From Dehalogenimonas lykanthroporepellens BL-DC-9 (GTDB taxonomy: Bacteria > Chloroflexota > Dehalococcoidia > Dehalococcoidales > Dehalococcoidaceae), in assembly GCA_000143165.1 (NCBI GenBank), contig CP002084.1, forward strand, positions 682,001-746,000: a stretch of 64,000 nucleotides of DNA. The letters run 5' to 3'. A program made the position numbers and the translations under genes. Below, one piece after another: positions 57,001 through 64,000 of the stretch. The notes under the pieces were generated by a model. It was not told the origin of the DNA, did not search any database, and saw nothing but the letters and a program-made list of their open reading frames with translations. How positions within the stretch are numbered: the stretch's first letter is position 1; every line of letters starts with the position of its first letter.

Positions 57001-57241
57001 CCCTTCCGGCCGTCGGGGTAAAATACTGGTATCCTTGAAACGCCTGGACGCCGGTTCAACCGGTTTCCGGCTGGTCGTCCGGGATAACGGCGTCGGCCTG
57101 CCGGAAGACTTCGACCCGCTGACCAACCGCTCGCTGGGCATGCGCCTGGTCAATGCCCTGGCCCGGCACCAGCTCGGCGGCACGGTGGAACTGCTCCGCG
57201 ACGGCGGCACCGAATTCATAATCACATTCGAGAAAGGTTGA
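54071..57241 (+). CDS. 7TM multi-PAS sensor histidine kinase (HisKA_2 type)
   Basis: 1,056 residues from ATG 54071 (AGGGGA eight bases upstream). Layout: about seven membrane helices (1-235, histidine-kinase 7TM type), five PAS-like domains (about 238-345, 355-470, 480-600, 605-720, 725-850), then a HisKA_2 dimerisation domain with the phospho-His in LLKEIHHRVKNNMQV (about 875) and a HATPase (NELVTNAMKYAFP; DNGVGLPEDF). PAS3 contains CPHTCTMSEC, a possible cofactor or metal site. It pairs with the response regulator four bases downstream. Signal unknown. Confidence 0.92.
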   Translation: MDSSFVFTPYTLGYAVSLAIAVTDAVVSWQRRQSPRGMALFFLMTAASIWIFFGMLEVSATSVNTKILLSQLEYIGGVTTPVLFLVFAAVYGGFRHWVRPRYLLIAFIIPALTLVLATTNSTHHLVWAGFSAIDPDSNLMVYEHGPWFWFANAGYSTLCLLAGSLIIIRSAFQTSKEYRPSAILLLSGVAVPWLAGMIYVSGFNPFPGYDLTRIGVAFSGIMFLLAIYGRHLLDITPIARNIIIDTIPDGMLVLDRKKRIIDINRAARDMIGTDAQTAIGKPLVDLISTAPWLSSVTSSIETSTSMCLITGTDRHLEASISVLRDSLGQSSGRIVLLRDITERQISQEAIRRSEELYRSLFDNMINGFAFCRLTYENGKPADFTFLEVNPAFGRLTGLADVSGKQASALMPAFAVKDITLLEMFARVSATGRAEKMETYIHSLNMWLDIAVYSTAREHFVAVFDVVTERIQLESRLRAAATDWETTFNSIRDAISIHDGDYNIIRVNQAFAELVGRPVEAIINHKCYDIVHGLQAPLPGCPHTCTMSECRQVSSEFFEPALCLYVEITTSPIVEPDGRCTGSVHVIKDISARKETELALRENEARLSSLFQSMSEGVALHQLVMNEAGDPVDYRIVDVNPKFEEIIGLKREQVVNRLATDAYGVAAPPYLAQYSRVALSGKPGHLSVYFEPLDKHFDISIAPWGDGGFATIFTDVTEQMRIWETKSRLAAIVEFSADALIGRGRDGRITSWNRAAEHMLGYSAEEMIGRTNDILIPPDMDNEVPERLREIDETGRTVKWETRRRRKDGTIIDVAVTISPIRDTEGRVTGYSTIARDITESNRSRERLKSALAEKELLLKEIHHRVKNNMQVISSLLKMQGQFVNDESTRAMLQESQERIKSMSLVYNKLYQSSDLACIGMKEYVPELVTNLVHAYATSPDSVKPELDVDDVTFDIDTAIPLGLVINELVTNAMKYAFPSGRRGKILVSLKRLDAGSTGFRLVVRDNGVGLPEDFDPLTNRSLGMRLVNALARHQLGGTVELLRDGGTEFIITFEKG

Positions 57242-57245
57242 TAAC

Positions 57246-57866
57246 ATGCCCAAAGCCAGGATATTGGTAGTCGAAGATGAAGCCATCACTGCTCAGGATA
57301 TCCAGCTCAGCCTGGAAGCCATGGATTACGAAGTTGTCGGCCCCGTCGCCAATGGCGATGACGCCCTGGCACTGGCAGAGACACATCGCCCGGAACTGGC
57401 GTTGATGGACATCGTGCTCAAGGGCCCCCATACCGGCATCGCCACCGCGCTGGAACTCAACCGCCGTTTTTCGATACCGGTAGTTTACCTGACCGCCTAT
57501 GCCGACCAGGCTACCCTGACTCAGGCCAGAGAAGCCGAACCGCTCGGATATTTAACCAAGCCTTTCAACGAAAATGACCTGCGGGCCGCCGTCGAGATGG
57601 CGCTCTACAAAGCCGGTATGGAAAAGGAGCGGCGGGAACTTACCCGCCAGCTCCAGGAAGCCCTCGACAACATCAAGATGCTCAAAGGACTGATACCGAT
57701 TTGCGCCAACTGTAAACAGATACGCGACGACAAGGGTTTCTGGCAATCGGTGGAAAATTACATGACCGAACACGCCGGGGCTGACTTCACCCACTCCATT
57801 TGTCCGGATTGCACACGCAAGCTGTACCCGGAATATTATGACCAGGTATATAAGGATAATGAATAG
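57246..57866 (+). CDS. response regulator with Cys-motif C-terminal domain
   Basis: 206 residues. Receiver domain: acidic pocket VVEDE, phospho-Asp in LALMDIVL (about 56), Thr in VVYLTAYAD and Lys in LTKPF. A short helix (about 130-150) leads to a small domain, LIPICANCKQIRDDKGFW ... HSICPDCTRKLYPE, with two CxxC pairs that look zinc-binding. There is no DNA-binding domain, so output is by protein interaction or another route. It acts with the adjacent kinase. Confidence 0.92.
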   Translation: MPKARILVVEDEAITAQDIQLSLEAMDYEVVGPVANGDDALALAETHRPELALMDIVLKGPHTGIATALELNRRFSIPVVYLTAYADQATLTQAREAEPLGYLTKPFNENDLRAAVEMALYKAGMEKERRELTRQLQEALDNIKMLKGLIPICANCKQIRDDKGFWQSVENYMTEHAGADFTHSICPDCTRKLYPEYYDQVYKDNE

Positions 57867-57889
57867 ACAGGCCTGGCGCTATTGCCTGT
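57867..57889 (+). terminator. possible weak hairpin after the response regulator
   Basis: ACAGGC (57867-57872) and GCCTGT (57884-57889) can pair, but only TTG follows. It is a poor terminator. Confidence 0.25.
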
Positions 57890-58219
57890 TGCGGTAAATG
57901 CGGATGGCCAGCGGGATGAAAATAGCGGTAATCGCCGCCAGCCGCTCCGGCCGGTCCTTTTCCGCCAGTATCACCTTCAGCCGGTCGCTCTTATTCATGA
58001 CCGCCTCCCCATTGGCGGCAACGTGACCGGTCAGGGTCATAAACACTTGGCGCAGAGTTGTGGTCGACCGAATGAAAAAGATGATACCTGCATTCCGGCG
58101 TTGCTCAGATCGGTCACTACCCGGTTGGCCGTCTCGGCAGTCGATGCCCTGACCGACATTTCCGTGGAGTCGTTTTTCAGTCGGTCAACCGGTCGGGTTG
58201 CCACCTGCTTTTGATTCAT
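57879..58219 (-). pseudogene. frameshifted 3' remnant of an ABC transporter ATPase (DrrA-like tail)
   Basis: Two minus-strand frames overlap as ATGA. The first (58219-58037) ends GMQVSSFSFGRPQLCAKCL; the second (from 58040) begins MTLTGHVAANGEA. If the frame is corrected near 58050, the joint reads SFSFGRP-TLRQVFMTLTGH, the usual C-terminal end of DrrA-type ATPases (RPSLDDVFLTLTG). The nucleotide-binding part is missing. An internal ATG at 57998 has a perfect GGGGAGG and would give a 39-residue peptide with one hydrophobic stretch (AAITAIFIPLAIRIY). Read as gene decay, identified from memory of the family. Confidence 0.5.
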
Positions 58220-58325
58220 GTCCGTTCATGTTTTTTCCTCTTTGTCCGTCAACCGGTGGCCCTTCCCGTTTTCGGCCGACCACCGATTGTACCGGAAATA
58301 AATCGGTTAGGCTGCCGACCGCCCA

Positions 58326-58354
58326 TTGCCAAACCCCCGGGATGCCGCTACAAT
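58326..58354 (+). promoter_or_regulatory. typA promoter
   Basis: TTGCCA (58326-58331), 17 bases, TACAAT (58349-58354). Transcription near 58361 gives a leader of about 125 nt before the GTG. In the 620-base gap 57867-58486, the other content is the ATPase remnant on the opposite strand. Confidence 0.6.
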
Positions 58355-58486
58355 GTTATGTAATAATATGCTCTTAGATTACATCCGGAACTTTTCCGTA
58401 CCCCGACGTCGCCACCGCTTCCGGCTGTAGGCGTTTTCCCGGTAATCCCGCCGTTATGACTCCCTGTATTTTCAAAGGAGACTTGT

Positions 58487-60298
58487 GTGCCCAAATATCG
58501 TGATGACATCCGCAATATCGCCATTATCGCCCACGTCGACCACGGCAAGACCAGCCTGGTCGATGTGATGCTCAAACAGAGTCATATCTTCCGGGAAAAT
58601 CAGGAAGTCGGCGAACTCATCATGGACCGGAACGCCCTGGAGCGGGAAAAAGGTATTACCATCCTGGCTAAAAACACCGCCGTCGAATACCTCGGTCGCA
58701 AAATAAACATCATCGACACCCCCGGCCACGCCGATTTTTCCGGCGAAGTCGAACGGGTGCTCAACATGGCCGAAGGTTGCCTTCTGCTGGTCGATTCCAC
58801 CGACGGCCCCATGCCGCAGACCCGGTTCGTCCTGCAACAGGCACTGGAAAAGAAACTCAAGCCTATCGTCGTCGTTACCAAGATGGACCGGCCCACCCGC
58901 CGGCTCAAGGAAGTGCTGGCCATGACTCAGGATCTTTTCCTGGAACTGGCTACCGAGGATGCCCAACTGGACTTCCCGGTCGTTTATTCCAGTTCGAAGG
59001 ACGGCTTCGCCGTCACCGATCCGGATGACGAAGGCCGCGACCTCATTCCCCTGTTCGAATGTATTATGAGCCATATCCCGCCGCCGGAAATCGAGGAAGG
59101 CCCGTTGCAGATGCTGGTTTCCAACCTGGACTATTCTTCCCACAAAGGCCGTATCGCCATCGGCCGTATCCGGCGCGGCGCGGTCGCCCCCCGCGACAGT
59201 GTGGTCGTCATCGGTCGCCACGGCGTCTCCCCGCGCTCTCAGGTTAACGAGGTGTTCACCCACCTGGGACTGAACCGCCGGGAAGTAGAACGCGGCGAAG
59301 CCGGAGACATCATCGCCCTCACCGGACTGCCGGAGGTCAATATCGGCGACACCATCGCCGCGCCGGAAAGACCGGAACCCTTGCCGGGCATCCACATCGG
59401 CGAACCGACCGTCAAGATGACCTTCGGTGTCAACACCTCTCCCTTCGCCGGCCGGGAGGGCAAGTACTCCACTTCCCGACAGATCCGCGCCCGTCTCTAC
59501 CGCGAACTGGAAACCAACATCAGTCTGCGGGTTGAGGAAACGTCGTCTCCGGACGTCTTCCTGGTCTCCGGCCGGGGCGAGCTTCACCTTTCCATCCTTA
59601 TCGAAACACTGCGCCGTGAAGGCTATGAACTGGAACTGTCCAAACCCGAGGCCATCACCAGGGACATCGACGGAAAGCTTATGGAGCCGATGGAGGCGCT
59701 GACCATTGATACCGCCGAAGAATACATCGGTGAACTGACCGAAATGCTGGCCCGGCGCAAAGGCCGCATGACCAATCTGCATCACGACGGCCTGGGTAAT
59801 GTCCGACTGGAATATCACATTCCCACCCGAGGCCTCATCGGGTTCCGCAGTTCCTTTCTGACCGCCACCCGCGGCCGCGGCGTGATGAACACGCTTTTCC
59901 TCCACTACGAACCGTGGCAGGGCGATATCGCCAGTTCCCGTTCCGGCGTCCTCGTCGCCTCCCAGTCCGGCACCGCTGTGACCTACGGCCTGAATAATGC
60001 CCAGGAACGCGGCCTGACCTTCATCGACCCGATGACCGAGGTATACGAAGGCATGATTGTCGGCCTCAACGCCCGCGGTCAGGATCTGGCGGTCAATGTC
60101 TGCAAGGAAAAGAAAATGACCAACATCCGCTCCTCTACCGGTGACATCGCCGTCAAACTAACGCCCCCGGTTAAGATGTCGCTGGAAGAGTCGCTGGATT
60201 TTGTTGAAGATGATGAACTGGTCGAAGTTACCCCCGGCAATATCAGACTGCGCAAGAAACTGCTGTCAGCCCATAACCGCAAGCGCGCCGAAAAATAA
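58487..60298 (+). CDS. typA: ribosome-associated GTPase TypA/BipA
   Basis: 603 residues. G1 AHVDHGKTSL, G2 GITILAKNTAV, G3 DTPGHADF, G4 VTKMDRP, followed by EF-G-like domains and the BipA-specific C-terminus (GLIGFRSSFLTATRG; RPQTGTAVTYGL-like AVTYGLNNAQERG). It binds ribosomes and helps 50S assembly and stress adaptation. GTG start with AAAGGAG six bases upstream. Confidence 0.97.
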   Translation: MPKYRDDIRNIAIIAHVDHGKTSLVDVMLKQSHIFRENQEVGELIMDRNALEREKGITILAKNTAVEYLGRKINIIDTPGHADFSGEVERVLNMAEGCLLLVDSTDGPMPQTRFVLQQALEKKLKPIVVVTKMDRPTRRLKEVLAMTQDLFLELATEDAQLDFPVVYSSSKDGFAVTDPDDEGRDLIPLFECIMSHIPPPEIEEGPLQMLVSNLDYSSHKGRIAIGRIRRGAVAPRDSVVVIGRHGVSPRSQVNEVFTHLGLNRREVERGEAGDIIALTGLPEVNIGDTIAAPERPEPLPGIHIGEPTVKMTFGVNTSPFAGREGKYSTSRQIRARLYRELETNISLRVEETSSPDVFLVSGRGELHLSILIETLRREGYELELSKPEAITRDIDGKLMEPMEALTIDTAEEYIGELTEMLARRKGRMTNLHHDGLGNVRLEYHIPTRGLIGFRSSFLTATRGRGVMNTLFLHYEPWQGDIASSRSGVLVASQSGTAVTYGLNNAQERGLTFIDPMTEVYEGMIVGLNARGQDLAVNVCKEKKMTNIRSSTGDIAVKLTPPVKMSLEESLDFVEDDELVEVTPGNIRLRKKLLSAHNRKRAEK

Positions 60299-60329
60299 AG
60301 CCGGGCATCACCGGTCATCAGAGGTTCAA

Positions 60330-62168
60330 TTGGAAGAAACGTCCCTGGAAACCGTTACCTTGAAACTTACCGCCGCCGGTCCTTTCGGCGGGGCCACCGG
60401 TACCTGCCAGGGCCGGCTCATCAACGTCTTCGGCGGCATCCCCGGTGAAACGGTCAGCGCCCGCATCCTCCGGGAAGCCGGCGACCTTACCGATGCCATC
60501 GTCAAAGAAGTCATCGAGCCATCGCCCCATCGCCGTCAGGCACCATGCCCTTACTTCGGCGAATGTACCGGGTGCCAGTACCAGCAAATCGACTACCCCC
60601 ATCAGCTGGAACTCAAACGGGAATCCGTGATTGACGCTCTGACAGGCCACGGCATCACTGCCCCGGTCAACCCGGCGGTGCCGTCACCGGACGAATTCGG
60701 CTACCGCAACCATGCCCGGCTGACCGTACGCCGCCGAGCCAACCGGTTCGGCTTCATCAATCGCGTCACCAGACGTTTCGTGCCGATAGACCACTGTCTC
60801 ATCATGGCCGAAGGCGTCAACTCACTGCTCTCAGCCCTGGACGGGCGTTGCGGCGAAACCTCTCAGTTCTCCATCCGTTACGGCGTCAATACCGATGAAT
60901 TTCTCATTCAGCCGAAGCTTAAAAACCCCGACATCACCGTCACCAGCGGTCAGCTCTGGTACCACGAAATCCTCTGCGGCCGACGTTTTCGCGTTTCCTC
61001 ACCGGCATTTTTCCAGGTCAATACCCCTCAGGCGGAAAACCTGGCCGACCTCATCGGTGAACGCCTCGCCCTGACCGGCGCGGAAACCATCATCGACGCT
61101 TACGCCGGCGTAGCCACTTTCGCCGCTCTGCTGGCCCCGCGGGTGAAAAAGGTCATCGCCATCGAGGAATCCTCAGCCGCGGTCAAAGACGCCCGGGTCA
61201 ATATCAAAGGTCTGGCTAATGTTGAACTGCTGGAAGCCCGCACCGAATCGGTTCTGCCCCACCTGGGCAAACTGGCCGATGCGGTCATCATCGACCCTTC
61301 GCGCAACGGCTGTCACCCCGGGGCGCTTCGTATTCTCAACCGCCACCCGGCCAGCCGGCTGGTCTATGTGTCCTGTAACCCGGAAGCGCTGGGGCGTGAC
61401 CTGGCGACACTGACCCGAGGCCCCTGGATTATCGAAGACATCACCCCTGTGGATCTGTTCCCACAGACCTATCATGTGGAGACGGTAGTTACGCTGAAAT
61501 ACGATCCGGAGCGGGAACTGGCTTTCAACCGCCGTCAGGAACTGGTGCTGGCTTCAGCCTCTCCCCGCCGCGCTGACCTGCTGACAGCCATCGGTCTTCA
61601 GTTTACCATCGCTGTTTCCGGGGTCGATGAAACTCCCGTCATCGGTCTTTCGCCAGATGAACAAGCCCTGTATCATGCCCGGAGCAAGGCGTCAGCCGTG
61701 GCGAAGACAATGTGTTCCGGCACCGTCATCGCCGCCGACACCGTAGTTGACCTGGACGGCGAGATTCTGGGCAAACCAACATCACCGGCTTCAGCCGCTA
61801 CCATGCTTCAGCGCCTGCACGGCCGCTCACACCGGGTGGTTACCGCCGTCGCCGTCGTTGACGCCGCTACCGGCGAGACCCTGGCCGACATGCGGGTCAG
61901 CCGGGTGACCATGCGCCACTACACCGATGACGAAATCAATGATTATGTCAACTCTGGTTCCCCGATGGACAAGGCCGGCGCTTACGGCATCCAGGACAAG
62001 AGATTCAACCCGGTCGAGCGGGTTAAAGGCTGTTATCACAACGTCGTCGGTCTGCCGGTCTGTCTCCTGCTGGATACCCTGCTGAAACTGGGAGTTCACC
62101 CGAAAGCAGACCTTAAGCGGATTCCGGGTGACAAATGCCCGGATTGCCGGCGCTGGCAAAGTTACTGA
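60330..62168 (+). CDS. fusion of a TrmA/RlmD-type RNA m5U methyltransferase with a Maf nucleotide pyrophosphatase
   Basis: 612 residues from TTG 60330 (GAGG five bases upstream). Residues about 1-400 form an RNA methyltransferase: TRAM-like start (GRLINVFGGIPGETV), [4Fe-4S] cysteines in CPYFGECTGCQYQ (about 70-82), FFQVNTPQAENL, the SAM site DAYAGVATFAALLA and the nucleophile in YVSCNPEALGRD (about 349). From about 403 a full Maf domain follows: LVLASASPRRADLL, AADTVVDLDGEILGKP and GAYGIQD. Maf cleaves non-canonical or modified NTPs to NMPs. The two are normally separate genes, and the join is in frame with no stop. Confidence 0.9.
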   Translation: MEETSLETVTLKLTAAGPFGGATGTCQGRLINVFGGIPGETVSARILREAGDLTDAIVKEVIEPSPHRRQAPCPYFGECTGCQYQQIDYPHQLELKRESVIDALTGHGITAPVNPAVPSPDEFGYRNHARLTVRRRANRFGFINRVTRRFVPIDHCLIMAEGVNSLLSALDGRCGETSQFSIRYGVNTDEFLIQPKLKNPDITVTSGQLWYHEILCGRRFRVSSPAFFQVNTPQAENLADLIGERLALTGAETIIDAYAGVATFAALLAPRVKKVIAIEESSAAVKDARVNIKGLANVELLEARTESVLPHLGKLADAVIIDPSRNGCHPGALRILNRHPASRLVYVSCNPEALGRDLATLTRGPWIIEDITPVDLFPQTYHVETVVTLKYDPERELAFNRRQELVLASASPRRADLLTAIGLQFTIAVSGVDETPVIGLSPDEQALYHARSKASAVAKTMCSGTVIAADTVVDLDGEILGKPTSPASAATMLQRLHGRSHRVVTAVAVVDAATGETLADMRVSRVTMRHYTDDEINDYVNSGSPMDKAGAYGIQDKRFNPVERVKGCYHNVVGLPVCLLLDTLLKLGVHPKADLKRIPGDKCPDCRRWQSY

Positions 62169-62183
62169 GCCGGGAAATCGGCC

Positions 62184-62333
62184 TTAAGCGCCCCTTGCCC
62201 AGAGTTGTGAGTTGTCGGCGGGCAGTCCAACGATATCCCTCAGGGTGAGGTAACGAATCGACGGATTGGCGGTGTCTGCTTCCAACAGCCATTCCAGCGG
62301 ATTTCCTTTGAGTAATGCCTGCCGGCAGGTCAT
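62184..62333 (-). CDS. 49-residue ORF coupled to nadE, possible truncated gene
   Basis: ATG 62333 is two bases past the nadE stop, with AGAGGGG nine bases upstream. It encodes a peptide with NPLEWLLEADTANPSIRYLT and LRDIVGLPADNSQLW, then a TAA. The Pro-Ser-x-Arg-Tyr-x-Thr-Leu pattern recalls the start of larger helical-repeat proteins, so it may be a truncated remnant or a genuine microprotein. Its far end is convergent with the fusion gene. Confidence 0.5.
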   Translation of the reverse strand: MTCRQALLKGNPLEWLLEADTANPSIRYLTLRDIVGLPADNSQLWARGA

Positions 62334-62335
62334 CG

Positions 62336-63961
62336 TCAGGCCCCTCTAAATTTATTGGTAATCGGCAACCGTCGGTCCCTGCCGAAAGCCTTGGGTGTAA
62401 TCTTCACCCCCGGCGGTGCCTGTCGCCGCTTATATTCACTGCCGTCCACCAGGCCGGCTATCCGCCGCACCGTCTCCGGATCATGTCCCAGCCCGATAAT
62501 ATCGGCCACTCCCAGGTCCTGTTCGACATAGGCTTCCAGGATGGGATCCATGACATCGTACGGCGGCAGGCTGTCGGCGTCTTTCTGCCCCGGCCTCAGT
62601 TCGGCCGATGGCGCCCGGTCGATGATGGACTGCGGTATCAGTGTTCGCCCGGCCGTCCGGTTGCGATAACGGCACAAATCGTACACCAGTGTCTTGGGCA
62701 CGTCCTTGATAACGGCGAACCCGCCGGCCATGTCGCCGTACAGCGTAGTGTATCCGGTGGCTGTTTCACTCTTGTTGCCGGTATTAAGCACCAGCCAGCC
62801 GAACTTGTTGGACAGCGCCATCAACAGGTTCCCCCGGATGCGCGCCTGTATATTTTCCTCGGTGATATCCGGGGCCTGTCCGGTGAAAACCCCAGTCAGC
62901 GATTCCAGGTAAGCGGCATAAGGGCCTTCGATGGGTATTTCATTCACCCGGATTCCCAGGTTGTCAGCCAGTTCGGCGGCATAAGCCGCACTTTCCGGGG
63001 CGGAAAATCGCGACGGCATGATAAGGCCGTTAACCGCCGAAGCCCCCAGAGCATCGACTGCTACCGCCGCCACCAGAGAGGAATCGATTCCCCCCGACAA
63101 GCCGACAACCACCTGCCGGAAAGCGTTCTTCATCACGTAATCCCGGGTGCCGGTCACCAGCGCGCGATATATTTCATCATATTCATCCGGCAGTTCAGCC
63201 ACTATTCCCCGGCCGTCCCGACCGTCACCGGCCAGGTCCACAAACAGCAACTCCTCCTCGAACTGACGGGCACGGCCCAGCACCCTGCCCCCGGCGTCGA
63301 TAACCACGCTGGCACCGTCGAAGACCAGTTCATCCTGGCCGCCAACCAGATTGCAGAAAACCACCGGCACACCACCCCCGGCGGCGCGAGCCTTGAGCAT
63401 GCGCTCTCTCTGGTGATACTTGCCCCGATGAAAAGGCGACGCACTTATATTGATAATGATATCAGCGCCATCCCGGGACTGAACGACCATCGGTCCGTCG
63501 TCCCGCCAGATATCCTCGCAGACGTTGACTCCCAGTCGGAGGCCACCGGTGCCTTCGAACACCGGGCAATCGTCGCCCGGTTTGAAATAGCGTTGTTCAT
63601 CGAACACACCGTAATTCGGCAGGTGCCGCTTGTGATAGATATGCCGGATTTCCCCCTGGTGTATCACCGCCGCGGCGTTGTACAGTCCGTCAGGGGCGGT
63701 ATCGACGAAACCGACCACTGCCGTCAGGTCGCCGACTGTCCCGGCCACTTCGGCCAGGGCTTGCTGACCGGCCTCGATGAACGATGGTTTGTGAAGCAAA
63801 TCTTCCGGCGGATAACCGCTGACAGCCATTTCAGGAAAAACCACCAGTCCGGCGCCTCCGTCCGCCGCGTCTTTCAGGTAACGACGGATGAGACTGACAT
63901 TACCGACATAGTCGCCGACAGTGGTATTTATCTGGGCCAGAGCCAGGCGGATATCATTCAT
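62336..63961 (-). CDS. nadE: glutamine-dependent NAD+ synthetase
   Basis: 541 residues in two domains. N-terminal nitrilase-type glutaminase: Glu in FPEMAVSGYPPEDLL, Lys region HLPNYGVFDEQRYF, Cys in LGVNVCEDIW. C-terminal synthetase with the P-loop GLSGGIDSSLVAAVA (about 290) and NTGNKSETATGYTTLYGD. It converts deamido-NAD to NAD using glutamine ammonia. The start ATG is 39 bases from the window edge; upstream control is outside. Confidence 0.95.
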   Translation of the reverse strand: MNDIRLALAQINTTVGDYVGNVSLIRRYLKDAADGGAGLVVFPEMAVSGYPPEDLLHKPSFIEAGQQALAEVAGTVGDLTAVVGFVDTAPDGLYNAAAVIHQGEIRHIYHKRHLPNYGVFDEQRYFKPGDDCPVFEGTGGLRLGVNVCEDIWRDDGPMVVQSRDGADIIINISASPFHRGKYHQRERMLKARAAGGGVPVVFCNLVGGQDELVFDGASVVIDAGGRVLGRARQFEEELLFVDLAGDGRDGRGIVAELPDEYDEIYRALVTGTRDYVMKNAFRQVVVGLSGGIDSSLVAAVAVDALGASAVNGLIMPSRFSAPESAAYAAELADNLGIRVNEIPIEGPYAAYLESLTGVFTGQAPDITEENIQARIRGNLLMALSNKFGWLVLNTGNKSETATGYTTLYGDMAGGFAVIKDVPKTLVYDLCRYRNRTAGRTLIPQSIIDRAPSAELRPGQKDADSLPPYDVMDPILEAYVEQDLGVADIIGLGHDPETVRRIAGLVDGSEYKRRQAPPGVKITPKAFGRDRRLPITNKFRGA

Positions 63962-64000
63962 GGTGTCGCTATCGTATGAGGCCGCCGCCGCCTTGTCAAG

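Noticed and set aside
58472-59905. 477-codon open frame opposite typA
   Set aside because: The translation is low-complexity Gly/Asp/Val-rich and mirrors the codon structure of typA, which is unmistakably real.
62315-63979. 554-codon open frame opposite nadE
   Set aside because: An antisense shadow of nadE; no recognisable domain, and nadE has all catalytic motifs.
1-64000. CRISPR array, prophage or reductive dehalogenase operon
   Set aside because: No regularly spaced repeats, no phage genes, and no twin-arginine corrinoid iron-sulfur reductase gene was found.

Overview
The window reads as chromosomal DNA of an anaerobic, corrinoid-dependent, monoderm bacterium, most likely of the class Dehalococcoidia (Chloroflexota), possibly near Dehalogenimonas. 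This is inferred from remembered protein resemblance and gene content: corrinoid salvage and import, a B12-dependent ribonucleotide reductase, an Hdr/Mvh hydrogenase module, a bacterial Elp3, queH, and no lipopolysaccharide genes. No reductive dehalogenase, prophage or CRISPR array was seen. Almost all of the sequence is coding, and genes sit in long co-directional runs with many ATGA, TGATG or TAATG junctions.

Layout. (1) 1-1.9 kb: the 3' part of an HdrA-like flavoprotein, then thioredoxin. (2) 1.9-10.9 kb, minus strand: one corrinoid operon of two binding lipoproteins, an ABC permease and ATPase, cbiB, cobD, cobT, cobS, cobC and cobU. Its promoter carries a palindrome over the -10 box and has no room for a B12 riboswitch. 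(3) 11-13.5 kb, minus: a class II ribonucleotide reductase translationally coupled to a radical SAM protein. (4) 13.57-14.94 kb: an IS256-family element with target duplication and a frameshifted transposase. (5) 15-16.7 kb: ccdA, a TlpA-like lipoprotein and a Cys-rich small protein. (6) 16.7-24.8 kb, minus: hdrC-hdrB-hdrA-mvhD-small ORF-mvhG-mvhA-maturation protease, a complete set for a hydrogenase-heterodisulfide-reductase electron-bifurcating complex. (7) 24.9-29.5 kb: RNA and ribosome modification plus repair: elp3, a divergent Trm9-like methyltransferase, a zinc-ribbon protein, rimI, queH and ruvB. (8) 29.6-37.3 kb: rpoC and rpoB. (9) 37.6-43.1 kb, plus: ribF, tyrS, a class V aminotransferase, serA, pdxT. 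(10) 43.1-46.5 kb: ileS behind a T-box leader. (11) 46.5-51.2 kb, minus: rpsF-ssb-rpsR-rpmH-rnpA-yidD-beta-propeller lipoprotein-yidC-jag. (12) 51.35-57.9 kb: tRNA-Asp, mutS2, and a large sensor kinase with its response regulator. (13) 57.9-64 kb: a frameshifted ABC-ATPase remnant, typA, a fused RNA methyltransferase-Maf gene, and nadE followed by a 49-residue ORF.

How the genes work together. The corrinoid operon could feed the B12-dependent ribonucleotide reductase. The Hdr-Mvh module would split electrons from H2 between ferredoxin and an unidentified disulfide-like or other acceptor, with the left-edge HdrA paralogue and thioredoxin as possible partners. Elp3 and the Trm9-like enzyme together suggest a wobble-uridine cm5U to mcm5U route in a bacterium. 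Regulation visible in the sequence includes a T-box (ileS), candidate attenuators before ribF and rpoB, two palindromes at promoters (corrinoid operon, rpsF operon), and a probably leaderless ccdA transcript.
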